From assembly GCA_028564675.1 (NCBI GenBank), contig JAOVVO010000172.1:62001-126000 (forward strand): 64,000 bases of DNA. Reading direction: 5' to 3'. The position numbers were made by a program, and so were the translations under genes. This document shows, in pieces, positions 1-14,600 of this stretch. Source of the stretch: Onchocerca lupi. Taxonomy: Eukaryota > Nematoda > Chromadorea > Rhabditida > Onchocercidae. The notes below the pieces were generated by a model. The model made no database searches. It was given only the letters and a program-made list of their open reading frames with translations, and was not told the DNA's origin. How positions within the stretch are numbered: the first letter of the stretch is position 1; each line of letters starts with the position of its first letter.

Positions 1-2337
1 TTTTTAGCATTTTCATTTTTTTTTTTTTTTTTTTTTTTAAATTGACAAATTTCTTCTCAAAATTTAATAAATATTATGTTAGTGCTATTCGTAATTTTTA
101 CAAAAAGTGAAATATTGCAATATTTTTCAAATTGGATTATGTGGGAAGTGATAGGAAAGTGAAAAATTGTGACAGAATGCGTGATTTGTAGTGAAGATTG
201 TTATCAAAATGTATGTCAGAAGCATTATTGGTTATGCATGCTTGCTATTTATGCAAGCATGTAAATGAAATGCATCAAATTTAGGATATATAAGACAAGA
301 TTTTCATATTATCTGATTGCTATATTTTGGATTTAGAAAGGACGAGATAAAAAAGAAAAAAAAAAATATCCAATTTTCTTTTCGAAATTTCAATTAGGAT
401 GTGACTTGGATCACTTAACTGTTAATAGATCGAGAATAATGTCAAGTTTTTATTCGCTCAAATATAATTTTAAATTAATTCCGAAATTTTTTCATTAACA
501 ATTAAATCCATAAGCGATTGCTACGTTAAAATTGACGCAATAATTACAGTTGTTTCTAAAAAAGAAAATATATTCCAAAATTTCTGAAATTGAAAATTTG
601 ACAAGTGGAAGCGAATTATCAAGCGATGATATAATTTTCTCTAATTAAAGGATGAAAAATTCCAGCTGAAAAATATTTAGAAAAATTAGAAAAGATATAA
701 ATAAAAGGTTCAGCAAAAATATAAATAAATAAAATGCTTCCCTGATATAAAATTGATAAACATATGATTGCGAAGATAATGAAATTAATCTAAGAGCTCG
801 AGTAATAGATTTTTCGAGAGGTTCTCCTTCTTGATGATAATGAAATGTTGTTGGAGTATTCAAGTTAAAGGCAAATCCAAGAAAATGATAAATTCATTTT
901 CTATTGAAATATTAGTTCTGATATGTACACATATATGCAGATATATATATATATATATAAGTCTAAACTAACACTCATATATTATTATATAAATACGAAG
1001 AATGCTAGAAAGCATTGAATAAAAAGCATCATGCAATCTAATGATAGACGTAATTTATAGCGAGTCGAGAAATTGAATACCAAGAAATTGATGGGAAGAG
1101 CTAGCGATCTTAAAGGTAATAGTAGCTGGATTAAAAAAAAAATAAAAATAAATAAAAGGAAATGGCAGCCTATAAATGGAAAAATTTTTCCAATTTAGGA
1201 TGCTTTTGATACTCGTTTTAATTTGCAATCCAAGCAAACTAACAAATAAATAATTTCGTCGTCTTGATTACTTGAGGGAAAATATCTTAACCATTTTTTT
1301 ACATTTAGTCAAGTTTCTTGATTTTGCTTATTGCTGTAATTGTTTAAAATATGCACACCCACTCAGACACATGCACATATTCAAGGCATTTTAAAAAAGT
1401 TTTTTTTTTTTCTTTTTCTGTAGAAAAGAGGATAAGAAAGGACGAAAGAGAGAATATAACATTTAGGCTTCCTTTTAACATGTTGACATCGATAAGCTTG
1501 ATGACAGTGTATGTGTAATAAATTCAGGCCAGCTAGCATTAATATATTTATTCCTGGTTGTTATTTTAGCCTAGGCTAAGTTTTCTATTAATTAGTGCTA
1601 ATTTTCCTTTTATGCTGTTCTTATTCGCTCCTGTTTCTCGGCTACTTCGACCAGTCATATCACGTTTCATTTTACCAGACAAATATCATAGCGGATGGTA
1701 TTCAACTATACATATATATATATATATATAGATATTCGATATAAATATATATCGGTTATGCAGATCTGTTTTCCTGTCAACTACTCCTCCGTTTATCTTT
1801 CCCTATTTATCCTCTAAAATATCTTTTGTTTATTGCATTCATTGATGGGCCCAAGATTGGAATCCTTAAAAGGCCCCTTTCGCAGTTAATCAATCAGAAT
1901 TTCATCTTCTCTGAGTTGTTTTCGCAACGGTCAAACATCTACACGAAGGTATCCTCCATCTCTTAACTTTTAACTAACGTAACATTCTCACGTAAATATT
2001 GAATCGCTTCAGAACAAATATTCGAGGTTTTGTTTTGGAAGAAAAGAAAACAGGTGACAAACATTTAAAATTAAAGTCTGATTAGAGTAAGCGATTGTTT
2101 GCAATGTCCAGAAGCATTATTGAGCTGATCCATCTGATTCAACATGATCCTGAGATGCTGCATGAGAAGCATATCATCTTCATCGTATCATATAGCGATG
2201 ATAAATGATTTTTTGTTAAGGAAACGTGTGTATGTAGTAAACGTGCGTGTGCAGATGCATGCGAATGTGTGGAGAAGTGCATTTCAGTAATTGTGAGTGG
2301 CATCGATAATGAATGTAAGCTATTGCATTTGTGTTGA
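1..2337. other. gene-free 5' flank of the liprin-beta gene
   Basis: No convincing coding exon was seen on either strand. The stretch is AT-rich and holds two short (TA)n runs (about 941-959 and 1711-1730) and short A/T tracts. It could contain the promoter or an unrecognised 5' exon of the downstream liprin-beta gene, whose start codon was not located. Confidence 0.6.
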
Positions 2338-3402
2338 AGGAGCACGGCGTCGTCATCAACGGCAACATCACGTCCGTTACTGCCATACGTGACGCACTAT
2401 AGCGATTCGGGTTTCTCCAGTACGCTAAGCAGTGGTTCCAGTTGTTCGTTTCTCCCTCCACCACCACCTTATCGTGGATTCCGCGGATCCACCAAGCAAC
2501 AGCATCGAATTCATCGTAGTTTGAGCGATTCCAAATACGGTTCAACAACTGAATGCCATCTCATGAGACTTCCAACCGGTCTATATGCTGGCAGTGTCAA
2601 TTTGCAGGAATTATGTCGTGTCCCACGTGCTGGTAGTTGGACATCCAGAGTAAGTTCACTTTTCCATCTTCCAACTGTTAGAATCGCCAAACAGCATTCG
2701 TCCATCAGTTTAAAATGATATTTCAGTTCTGATTCAAATTTTTCTTTTTTTTCGGTTTCCAAATAAAGAAAAAGCATTGACTAATTAATTATTTGTTTCC
2801 AATTATATTTCCTTTAATGCATGCCAATATGTTCACTTTTATTTATTCAAGATTTATCATTCTTGTTATTCCATTATGGAAAATCAAAGCAATCTTAATT
2901 GCAAAAATTCAAAATTTCAATTGCTGTTATTTATGTATTCATGAGAAAATACTGCGCAGAAATAGCTTTTTCATATTTATTTGCAATGGATTAGATGAGA
3001 GAATCTTGAAAGGTTTTGCAATAATTTAAGTAGAAGAAATTTTTCGAGAAATCGGATTGTTTTCGATGATTCAAACTAAGCAACACATTCTTCCTTTTTA
3101 GGTTGTTTTGATCTGATCTATTATAAAATTCTGGAATTTCAATTAACGGCAAAGTTCCACCGTTAAAAGGCTTCTTTCTCTTTAGAATGGAAGCAGCCTG
3201 GGTGCTAATGAGTATTGATATTTTCTCGCGAATGGTTTTGCGCTTGCTTTTAGGAAATGATCCTTTCTGGGAGTATGAAAGCAAAACGGAGTGGTTAACT
3301 TTTTCATTCATTCAATGCCCTAGCACTGTTTCATTTTTAGAAATTTCTTTTTTTTTTTAACAATTTTCAATTTTAATTTCTGTTTCCTCTTTTTTTCCTC
3401 TC

Positions 3403-3448
<46 letters not shown>

Positions 3449-6400
3449 TTCTCCTTCATTTATTTTATAATTCCAATTTTTGGAATAAAATATTAATGAA
3501 ATGTGTCACAAATGGTAGGAATTTCTGCAATTATTGTTTGAAATTTTTTAAATTATTAAATTTATACGATGCTTTCATTGCTATTTGAAAATGACTGCAT
3601 GATACATTTATCAGAACTTCTCCATTATTTTTTTTTTTTCTTTTTTGATTCTAGCCTTTAGGTGGTCCCATATATCCGACAAGAATTAAATTACACGGTA
3701 CTGCTAATGATTCAGACATTCAATTTAATCTTGGTTTAAAAGGATTCATCCTGATTTTTTTTTTTTCTTATAGGAAATGATTCAGACTATTATATTTAAA
3801 TTCAATTTTTGTTTAAAATAAATTCATCGTGATTTAAGGATTCATCATAATTTTTTTTTCTTTTTTCAAATGGATATTCTTTGGAAGATTTCATAAGAGA
3901 AAGATAATATAAAACTTTCTTGATCAATCACTTCATTTCTGCCTATTTTTCAAAAATCAAATATTACCTTGAATCCAATACAAAAAATGTTCGATCGCAA
4001 ATGACCGTTAATTATCTCTTTACTGTATTTTACAAAACTTGACCGATGATCATCTAACTAATACTATTTGTTATGTAAGTTTTGAAATCGTAAATCCTAA
4101 GGGAGCAATTATTTAAAATGGATGTTATTTAAAGCAGAAAGGGTTACACGATATATGGAAAGGATGAAATTGGAGGGATGTGAAGTATAACTCATTAAAG
4201 GCTGTAATGTGAAGCGATCTTTTTTTTTTTTTTTCCATTTTCTGTCACTGAAATTACATTTTTGTTGGAAAAAATGAAATAATTCATCTCCAGTTATATT
4301 ATCTTTCACTGAAATTAATTATGCCTTTTTCTTTGCTGTATTGAATCTAAAAATTTTTTTAATTTTTTCATTTTATCTTCTGTATTACTTCATCAACGTT
4401 AATGAATTTTAATTAAAAAAAAAGAATTGATTATTATAATTAAGATTTTCTTTAAAAATTAATTGGTTTGATTGAAAATTTAACTTAAATTGATAAAATA
4501 TTACAAAGAAATAAAATTACTATGGAAAGTTTTTGGTAAAAATGTTAAATTTAAATTTTTTGTTTTTTTTTTTCTTTCAATGCAAGTAAGGGATTGTTTT
4601 AGCAAACATAGCAATAAATGTAAATGTAATGAGAGGGTGTTAGAATCAAAGGAAGAAGAAATAGGCGGAAAATTCAGCTTGAATGGCTCAGCTGGTAACT
4701 TCTTTTTGTGGCCACCGAATTTAGAGCTTGGAAATGAAGCAATAAAAAGTAAATTAGCATGTCATCATGAAGAATTTGCTACATTTCCATGCTGTTTAAG
4801 CAGTTTCGCCGGATGAAAACTTCAGCTAAATTCTATAAATTTTCAACTTAAAATGAAATTTTTCTTTTTTGATTTATGCAGAAAATTCGAAATTTCATCT
4901 TTTTGAAGAGTCCATCACCATCAATGTCAACGGTATCTTGTCCAGAATATCCGGAATTGCAAGAGAAATTGCATCGATTGGCAATGGCTCGTGATAGTTT
5001 ATCACTGCAGGTATATGCTGCTTCATTGTTGAGAAGATTAAGATATTTGCAATTATTAAGTCTACTCTTAAATTATTACACTATTGTGAGAATTCATATC
5101 AGTTTTAATTAATCTGCTCCTTCTAAAATTAATTCGCTCTTCTAATATTATATTAACTACCAATATTAGTTAACCTAACTGCCCCATCAGTGATTTTGCT
5201 TCTTTTTTTTTTTTTTTTTTTTTTTTGAAATTAACTTAAATAATAATTGATTCATGATAGATTATTATGACTGCAAATTTGATTTTAGCACAGATGTATA
5301 ATTTGAAAGAGTTTGGAAAATTCTTTTTCGGCATATTTTTGCCAAAATTTTGAAAAATTGTCGTTGTGGATTATTTTGTCATACTATTTTGATATTACCA
5401 AGTGTATTATTTTTCACTAAGACCTCCAAATTAATCTATGCATCCTGTGAATAAATTTTAGGTAACTATACTAACAGAACAGGTTGGTGCTCAAAAGGAA
5501 AAAATACGCGATCTGGAAAATCTTCTGGCAACTAAAGCGAATAATTTGGATTCAACCGAGGAACTTTTACAAGAAGTCAATATTAATTTCAATAAATGGG
5601 ATCATTTATTTCCTCATTTCCTCTTCATGGCAAACTTTTTTGCAAGCTTAAATTAGAAAAAAAATTTGAATTCTGGATTACTCCAAAACCTTTTTACTGT
5701 AGCGTGTTGGTAGCAACGGTGACTTGGAATCGAAGAAGTTGGATCTCTTAGCAGAAGTTTCAAATTTGAAACTCAAATATGCCACCCTAGAGAAAGAAAA
5801 AATGGAGACAGAAAGGAAGCTTCAACTTTCTCAGGTTTGTTTGAATTAAAATTTTGGATCATATTTTTCATTGGTAAGGAAAATGATATCTTTTTGAACT
5901 GCAATGTGACTTTTTAGCTTTGTCTAATATTATAAGAAGGAATTAGTTATCTCTTTCTTCCTTATATCGTTATTAATATCAATATGCAGAAGTAGGATTC
6001 TCAAATGGGTCTTTTTTAATTTAGCAATGGGATTCTTTATGATTTTAAAATTTTAAAAAAAAAGAGGAATTTCAGGCTGAGATTGAGCATTTAAATCAAA
6101 CGATGCAAAGTTTCATCATGCAACATGGTCTCCCACCACAAGTTTATAAGGCTCAAATTCATGCGCAATTACCATATCAGCAAGTACTTGGTGGTAATAT
6201 CGGTGTGGAAACTGATCAAGGTTGAGAAAACATTCATATTAAGCTTATTTTGTTGGCCAAATAAATACAATGTAGAAATTGCCTAGTTCTCTTAAGTTTT
6301 TATTATGGAGCTTATCACTTGAATATTATCTCATTGTTGGGAATGGATAGCTATTGTCTAGGAAAGCCGAAGAAAAAATTATTTTAGCAAGAAAATGTTG

Positions 6401-9400
6401 CAGCGAAAAAAGTTGGAAGAGTGAATTTCCTGAAATTATCTGAAACAGATAATTTGATTTTCTGATAATAGTATTTTTTACAGCAACTGAAATGGTGCAA
6501 CTACGAATGGCCGTACAACGACTTATTATGGATAATGAGCAGAAAGTTAGTCTTTTTAAATATTTAATTTATTTATGATTTTTCGAAAGCCAAGATTTAT
6601 TAAAAATTCTTTACAAACATTTCGCTGCATAATTTAAGGAAGTTTCAACTGATTGCAATTCTGCATAATTCAAATTCCAAATTCATAGGAAAAAGATATT
6701 CGTTCATCTATGTAAATTTCTTTTGATTACTTAATTTCCTTATAAATTGACTACTGTAATTTTGCAGAATATTCAAATTAGTTCGTTGAGAAATGCTTTG
6801 GATGAGCATTGCCGTAACGGACGTGAAGGTGACATTTGTGCGGCATCGATGTCTTTGCCACGTTGCTACATTCAAAATAATTTCGAAGCTTCTCAGCCGT
6901 TCGACATCAATGCTCAACTTAGACGATTACTGCTTGTAAGTTATCATTATCAATAAATGTACTTTGTTTTTTTTTTTAACTGAATTCCATCTTATGATTT
7001 ACTAAAATTTGAATAATCCCCCCCCCAACTATACTCATTCCAAATAATGTATTTTTCGCTTCTCTTTTCAGATGTATGAAAATTGGGTTTTCCAAAGGGC
7101 AAATATCTTAGGCGTATTTTATCATCATGCTCTGTCAAGGCTTAATTGTCTTTGACATATGTCTAGAAAAATTTGTCGACTTTTTTAGGATGATGCGAAC
7201 GAACATATTGCTCATTCTTCATCTTTTCCAACCAGTCTTTGTAATGCCCAACAACGAGGCGCTATCTCATCAAGAATACCTTCAGCAGTACAGGTTTAAA
7301 AATTCATATTTACTTTCAAATTATAAAGACAGAAACTTTAAAAAAAAAAATGTAAGCTGTAACATTTTGAAATAAAAAACTAAGATTTGGCAATGATATG
7401 TTTCAAAAATATTTCTCTTTTTTTTTCTAACCTCTCAAAGATAAATATTGATTAGAAATAAACGTGTCGATTGATTTTTAAAATTTTTGATTAAACGAAA
7501 TTCCCAGAGCTCAAGAAAATGAATTATTTCTTTATTTTAGTCATCGTCATCCTATACCTCATCATTATCAACAGCATCACCGCAGCATAGTTGGTCGAAT
7601 TCGGGTACTCCAAGACTAAAAACTAATTATGATCCTACTATCACTCTGCCGCCTATTTCATCTAGAACAGCTGCCCGTCCTACTCCCAGGTATCATTTCA
7701 AGTATTTGAAATGAGAACTGTCTCAAATTTTACCTTTTAAAATCAGAAAACCTTTCAAAAATTGAAACTTTTATAGCTATCATTCGCCATCATCTCCGGC
7801 TGCTCGACAATTGGCTGCTGAATTGGATGAATTGCGTCGTATTGGTAACGAAATGCAGCATAAGCATGATACATTTCAGAATCCAAGTTTCTCCAGGTCG
7901 TTTGGACGCAAGGTAAATGAAAATATTGGTTTTAATATGCTTGATAAATCATATTTTCTTTTATTTCGTATTAAATTTTCGACAGTTTGATATAATTGTA
8001 TGTGTTCTCCATCTACAGGCTGCTTCAACTTTAACACTACCACGTAAAAAACTTTCTACAACGTCTTCGGGCGGTATATCAGGTAAATCTTATTATCGAC
8101 TCGAGAATATCAGTCTTTCTAGTTTAGCTGCATTATATTTGTCTTTTTTTTCTTAAAAATTTATATGAATTGAAATTTCCATATGATTCATGATTTCTTT
8201 TTTTTCCTTTTTTTTGAAGCTGAAAGTGATGATGAAATAATGCGAGGAGTACAGACCAGATCTTCTATTGAAATTGGAAAGTTTAGACGTGGAAAAACAC
8301 GGTATATTTCGAAGTTATTTATAATTTATTCAGCATGTTTCATTCATTCATTCCAATCAAATATATTCATGGAATACTCCCTTAGGAATATTTCAATCGC
8401 TTAAAATGGAAATGTTACTTTAAAGATGAAATAGTAGCGGAGAGGGAGGGAGAATATGTAGGAAAAAGACAAATTTAATTACTATTGCTCAAGAAAGAAA
8501 ATAATCATATTTCCTGCCAATTTCAGATCTTCATTAAAGAATTTATTTGGCAAATTGACAAGAAGTGCTTCACAAGAAATCAGATCTGCTGATTTTCAAC
8601 ATGCGGGTACCTTGAGGTTTCTTTTTTTTTTACTTTTTTATTTTATTTGAAAATTTTACAAATTTTGAATAGAAAAAAAAAATTGAAGCAAAAGATGCAT
8701 TTTCCATCCATTCGAATTTATCTCAACAAATTTTTGGATTATGAAATTAGTATAGTATTAGCATATTATATGCTAACAACAAAATATAAAAGAAGGAAGT
8801 CTTAAGAAGGGAATCTATCAAAAAGATTATCAACTTTTAGACCAGCACATTCATCACGGATACCGATTTATGGGCCAATATCCGGTGCCATAGCACTTCG
8901 ACCACCGTTGCAACAATTTGTTGAATGGAGCAAAGAGCAAGTTTGCGAATGGATGGCGGAAATTGGTTTTAGCTTTTATGTACCTGATGTTGAGCGTTTT
9001 GTACGCAGTGGTCGACATTTACTGAATATGACAAATCAAGAATACGAAAAGGTCTTGATCAGTAATTCCAAATACAAATTCATTAAAGTCAACATGATAA
9101 TACTATCATTCAGTACAAGGAAGATTTTGTGTTAAGTAAGTAAGATGCGAATAAATGAAATACTTGAGTGTACGCTACGGTAGAATAATTATGTTTTCAG
9201 GAATTACTGATAAGAAATCCGTTACATAGAAAACGTTTACGTTGTATATTGACTAGTATAAGTCGCGGCATTAAAGATTCTGCGGATCGTATGGATGTGC
9301 ATCAGGTAATACTGGTTGATGAAAATTTCTTGAAATTTATGAATTTCCATTTTTATTACTTAATAACATATCATTCAGGTTGAACTGATTGATCCTAAAA

Positions 9401-11690
9401 CTAATGTGACTTAATTTTATATTTGAAGGTGCTGTTGTGGTTGGACGATGTCGGGATACCACAGTATCGCGAAAGTATGGCTGAAAATATGATTGACGGC
9501 CAAATGTTGACATTGCTAACTGCACAAGATTTGATCGAAGTAAGCTTAACGATTTCTAAACTTGAAATGAAATGAGAAATTTAACTGAATTTAATCTGTT
9601 CACCACTAAACTATTGCAGATGAAAATCACTTCTGCTCTTCATCATGCAACAATCGCACGTGGTGTACAGTTCCTGCGATCGGTTGACTTTCATTCAAAT
9701 CGTTTGGAAAAAAGGTTTAATCCGGTGAGTAATCATTTTCGCTATTCGATCAATCGAATAAACAGCATATGCGGATCAATTTTAATGAACATAATCCTTT
9801 CTGGATCTTTTTTCAGGATTTGATCCATAAAGGAGCGTGTCCAGGTGAAGTAGAACGATGGTCACATTATTGCACATGTGAATGGCTAAAAGCGATTGAT
9901 TTAGCTGAATTTACACCTAATCTTTTATGTGCTGGAATTCATGGTGCACTAATGGTAGGTTTTATGCAAATTTAATGATAAAAATTTGATAATAAGCGAT
10001 GATAGTAATTGAAATTTTTTTTCCCATATCTAAGATAGTTTATAGCAGTTGTTTCGTTTACTATCATTTTTATAGCATTTTTATTAAGTATGTTTTATTC
10101 TGAAATTTTGTAAAATTTATCATTTCAAAATCGAATTATCATTCTGTTTTGAATTTTTTTTGCAAAAATATAAGTTTGCTTTTTTTCTGCAGGTGCATGA
10201 GCCAACTTTCACTGCAGAAACATTAGCTGAAGTATTGCAAATGCCCACCCATAAAACGCTTTTGCGACGTCATCTCGCAACTCATTTCAATCAGTTATTA
10301 GGTCAAGAAGTAATTAGTCATAAACGAGCTGTGCTTGCACAACCACTTGTTGTCCAAATGTCTCCTTTATTGAAAATTAAGGCAAGTTACAACACTTAAA
10401 TTCACTTTTTGTAATTTTTACACTAAAAATTAAGAAAGTATCGCAACCATCCAAACTAATTAAAAATTAATTTTTATTATAATATTACACTCAAGTAAAC
10501 GATTATTCTCATTAAGATGAATAAAATTTTCCCTTAATTTTCATCTTTTTTCTTTTGATTTACGATTTGAATAGGTATGAAAGCATACGAATTTCAGTCC
10601 TTTTTCCTTTTCATCTTATTGTGACTAAAAATAATTTTTGAAATAGCTAAAATTCCTTTCTTTTGGACTCGAAAAGACATTTATCTTTGAAATCTGATTT
10701 TGTTATAAGAAATATCACAAAAAGCATAGAATAATTTATTATTTTGAGGAATTTTTGTCTAAAAATTTTATGAATTTCTTTAATTTTCATTTCAGCTCCT
10801 TAAAAAAGGTTTCCTTTTGTCACGTAAGAAAGGAAAAAATGAAGTGTACGTTGAGCCAGATGAACCAGTCTGTCCACCTACTGATTCGAAATCTATCTAT
10901 AAAAAACAGGTTCACGATTTTTCTTCCACTCTTAAATTTTAGAATGAATTTGGAAACATCTCTCTGCGGAGTTATCCTATGTCTTCTGTTACCGTTTAGA
11001 AATTTCACCCAAAGTATTTGAAACTTATTCATAATATTTGCCTCAATTTCAAAAAATTTTCCTTTCCCCTTCACTTTTACATTATTGCGATCATCATCGA
11101 AATTTTTAATGAGAGAAGATTATATTGAGATCGAATCACTAATATCATGAATACCGTGGGTATCCTTTAAATGTTATAGTATCCAGTTTTTGTAGAGATT
11201 ATCCCGAGCTAGAAGGCAATGCTAAATTGCCTCTCCAGAACATTCATTAATTTTGGAACTAACCCTCGGCTAATCACAAATTTCGTGAATATTCTTTGCT
11301 GCAGCATGACATAAGATAGTGATTGGAAACTTTAGATCATAAAGTTTTGACTTGATCTAGAGAGATATATCAATGGTCATTAAATTGCGGGAGAATTTAG
11401 TGAGAAATGATTAACACTTTAATTATGCAAATTAGTTCGATATTTGGCTTGATAAAGAAACGAAAATATTTTTCCAGATTTTTTAGCAAGTATGGAAATC
11501 TAATATATTGCATTATCTAATCAAAATATATAAACAATGCAATTTTTTTATAATCGTGCTATTTTTTTTATAATTTTTATAATCTTAGTTAATAATATTT
11601 TTTTTTATAATAAAATAGTTGAACATTATCATAACTTACTTCCAGATTACGGAGAGTATTCTGGATTCGCTTGAGTCATCGAACGTATAG
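2338..11690 (+). CDS. hlb-1: liprin-beta (PPFIBP1/2, HLB-1 type), start exon unresolved
   Basis: Liprin-beta is a scaffold of liprin-alpha/LAR complexes at synapses and cell-adhesion sites. Exons: about 2338-2649, 4882-5010, 5462-5575, 5703-5834, 6076-6220, 6484-6545, 6768-6935, 7189-7293, 7541-7689, 7777-7912, 8019-8082, 8220-8301, 8527-8616, 8841-9051, 9201-9305, 9429-9539, 9620-9724, 9817-9954, 10193-10381, 10796-10909, 11646-11690; all junctions are in phase. From exon 4882 on the product is 797 aa. A coiled coil (VTILTEQVGAQKEKIRDLE, then KKLDLLAEVSNLKLK) closely resembles mammalian liprin-beta. A basic LFGKL motif follows, then three SAM domains at roughly 485-550 (VEWSKEQVCEWMAEIG), 575-625 and 645-720 (LLRRHLATHFN). 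The C terminus ends SSNV, like the vertebrate protein. The first exon is open back to a TGA at 2335-2337; its acceptor or ATG is unclear, and the first in-frame ATG lies near 2562. Confidence 0.93.
3406..3447. repeat. (CT)n microsatellite in an hlb-1 intron
   Basis: About 40 bp of uninterrupted CT dinucleotide repeat in the first recognised hlb-1 intron. Confidence 0.95.
3705..3865. repeat. diverged tandem duplication in an hlb-1 intron
   Basis: Two adjacent segments both begin AATGATTCAGAC and continue through GGTTTAAAA/TGTTTAAAATAA and ATTCATC-TGATT blocks into a T-tract. This is a diverged duplication of roughly 70-90 bp. Confidence 0.6.
10382..10795 (+). other. hlb-1: GC-AG intron of hlb-1
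   Basis: The donor reads AAG|GCAAGT and the acceptor TTTCAG|CTCC. The upstream exon (10193-10381) and downstream exon (10796-10909) both keep phase 0 only if GC is the donor. Continuing past it gives K-A-S-Y-N-T-stop. The nearest GT (in GCAAGT itself) would put the next exon out of frame. Confidence 0.85.
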
Positions 11691-14600
11691 TTGTATTCTT
11701 ATCGAACTGCTTGTAGCTTATTTTTCTTTTTGATTGTGCTCAATTCAATTGGTGCATCCTGAATTAGTGTATTTATATAAATTTTACAATTCATGTTTAA
11801 ATGCCTATTTTAATATTCATCCTACACTTTACTTCTGATGAAAGTAAAGTGTGGGATGAATATTAAAACAAGCATTATAGGATGATGATTTTATTCATAT
11901 AGAATTTATGAATTCATCATATCTCATTAAAATTTTCCCAGTTTTATCCGTCTTTTATCTTTTGAACTTTTAGACGGTGTGGAGTACTTTTTAAGTTTTA
12001 AATTATTGATAACAAAGAGATGAATTTATTTATTGCACGATTGTGTAACTTATTTATCTAATTACTTGCTCGTTTGCCTATCCAGATGCCAATTAATTCA
12101 ATGTTCAATATCTTCATTTATGGTATTATTTATAATTTATTGGCTCTGATTACTTCCACGATCTGTACTAGTATTTTGGTATTATTTTGCATTTGTTAGC
12201 TGAAAATGGTCACAATTTTCAGCATATTTCCTTCATTGTTCAATGCCATTGAATTGTTAGGTATTAAAAAATTAACGTTGAAAAATTGCAATTGCAATTT
12301 CAATTGTAGTTTGAATTTAAAAATGATTGGTTTCAAATTCCTTTAAAAAGATCATTTTTCAATTTTAGTGAAATCTTTTATACAGTTAGCAATTTTCCAT
12401 GAATTATTCTGATAATTATTTATTGCTCTTAATTCAGAAAAATTGCTATACGATAAGAGATTGATTTCCAGAAAGAGAAACATTGAAATCTGATCGAAAA
12501 AATGAAAAAAGAGGAATTGGTTGTTGCAAACTATTGATACCGTAATAATATCAATTCCATTTGAACAAATATTTGTATAAATATCGCTATTTTATTTGTG
12601 CATTAAAAAATCTTCCAAAATTTTGAAATTTTGTAGTTTTTTTTCTTGCTTCATTGTAATAATTCTTTGATTTGCAAAGATTTTTCGTCTAATATTTTGT
12701 TTGTATATTTGATATTTTGGCATATCTTTTGTCCATAAAAAGTATACAGTTATTGCTTCACGTTTCATTACTTACGTACATCGAAGTTTTTTTCCCTCTC
12801 ATGCGTTCTCGTCTGACTTTTTGGCTTATATGTTACAAGTCCAAACTCTTGAAAAGCTTGAACGTAATTTGAATTGACATTTATTTGTAACCACAATCTC
12901 ATACTCTTCAGTGTGAATTTCGAAATTTTAAAATTTTGGAAGCGTTCTGTTATGAATGTACTTTTGCCCACGTTTACTGCACTTATTTTATCAGTAAATA
13001 GTTCCATCGATCTATTTTCAGCTTTTAACGCATGTTATTCTTTTTTTTTTCTTTACCTAACTGCTTCAAACATTATAAATTATCGATGATTAGAAATTCT
13101 GGATTTAAAATGTTTGAAAAACGCGGATGTGTATATGCATTAATTTTTTTGCGATCGATTCAAAGTATCAATCTTTTTTATACGCACGTACTCGCCCATG
13201 CAAGATTGGATCAATCGATTAAACTAAATCTGCTTTAAACGTTTTCGGTAGCATTTGACGTACGCATGCTACTGATAATCAAATTTCTTTTCATTATAAA
13301 ATCATGCAGAAAATCTTGAAAAAACTATTATATTTTGTGAATAAAGACATGGTTTTAAAATTTTTATATTTCAATTTAAACTTTATGAAGGTCTTCGTGA
13401 AGTAAAATTTGAAGAGTTTCAGTAGAAATCTGATTAGATTCTGCAGCAAAAACTTGACAATGTTAGAAGAGATGCAAGGTCTTTTTTTTTCTGAAAAACA
13501 TAAGTCTGGAAGAACTGTTAAAAAACTTTTCTCTTTTTAACAAATTATCGTACATTCTTGAAGTAATTCTCAAATGACCTCAAATCTTAATTACAAATTT
13601 TAGCCTCTGAATTCTATAGCTAATATTTCGATTCATTCATTTCCAGTATTTGATAAAAATTTTCTTCTTCAGTTAACTTTTTCTTGATGCTAATAGCAAT
13701 CATTATGAATGGATGGATGAATGGATAAACTTGTCAAAGATGAGACGAAAATATTCAAAGTTCGAATGCCTATTCATTACTTCTTTTATCCAGAAGTTTG
13801 AAATCTCCAGAAATGTTAATGAATAGCCAATTATGATATTAATGTTGTTATCAATATTATCTGGTAGTTTTGATAATGTTAATGTATGTTTCAGATTTAC
13901 GATAAGATGTCAACATATGCTTCAGATCATAACTAAGAATCTGAATCAGACTGAAAGGATGCATTTTGATGATGAAACATTAAAAGGTTCTAATTAATAT
14001 GTAGATAATTACACTACAAAAAGTACTAATAATCAATTACATGCTCAAAATTAACATTACAACGATCCATTATAAAGCAATCGATTTTGCCAATTAGACA
14101 TTCGTTAATTTCTTCGTTAAGCAGTGGAAACAATCATAAAATCGGTGTATCAGACCGTTAATCGATGCATCAAACGTTTTGATTTTAAGTTTTTCATGAA
14201 TAGTGGAGTTCAAATTTTTTCTGAAAGGTGACAAAAAAATATATTATGCTTGAAAATAGTTATCTTATCCAGTAATTTTACTTTAATAGCAAATTTCTCG
14301 TACAGCAAAAAGTTCATCCAAATAAGCATTCCTGTTTGTCCAACCAAATATTTTTGATTATGCAAGTAAACATTCCGTTTGTTTGAGCATGCTACCGTAA
14401 AATACTAAAGTTTATATACTTATCGGGGCCTTAATAGGATACTTTTTTTGAATTCTCAAGATTCTCAATCAATTTTTCGAGATCGACTCCCTCATGACAA
14501 CATCCCGAATATATCAGCAAATATGACAAAAAAATGATAAATCCACAACATAAGTTCGAAATGATTTGTCGATACCTGCTAATATTGATATTGGCGGAAA

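Noticed and set aside
4490..4816. Plus-strand open frame inside an hlb-1 intron
   Set aside because: The hlb-1 exons on either side (ending 2649 and starting 4882) already join in phase 0. This frame has no usable donor, and its peptide does not resemble liprin-beta.
7073..7188. Possible extra hlb-1 exon after the acceptor CTTTTCAG at about 7072
   Set aside because: It meets an in-frame TGA, and the exons 6768-6935 and 7189-7293 already join in phase 0.
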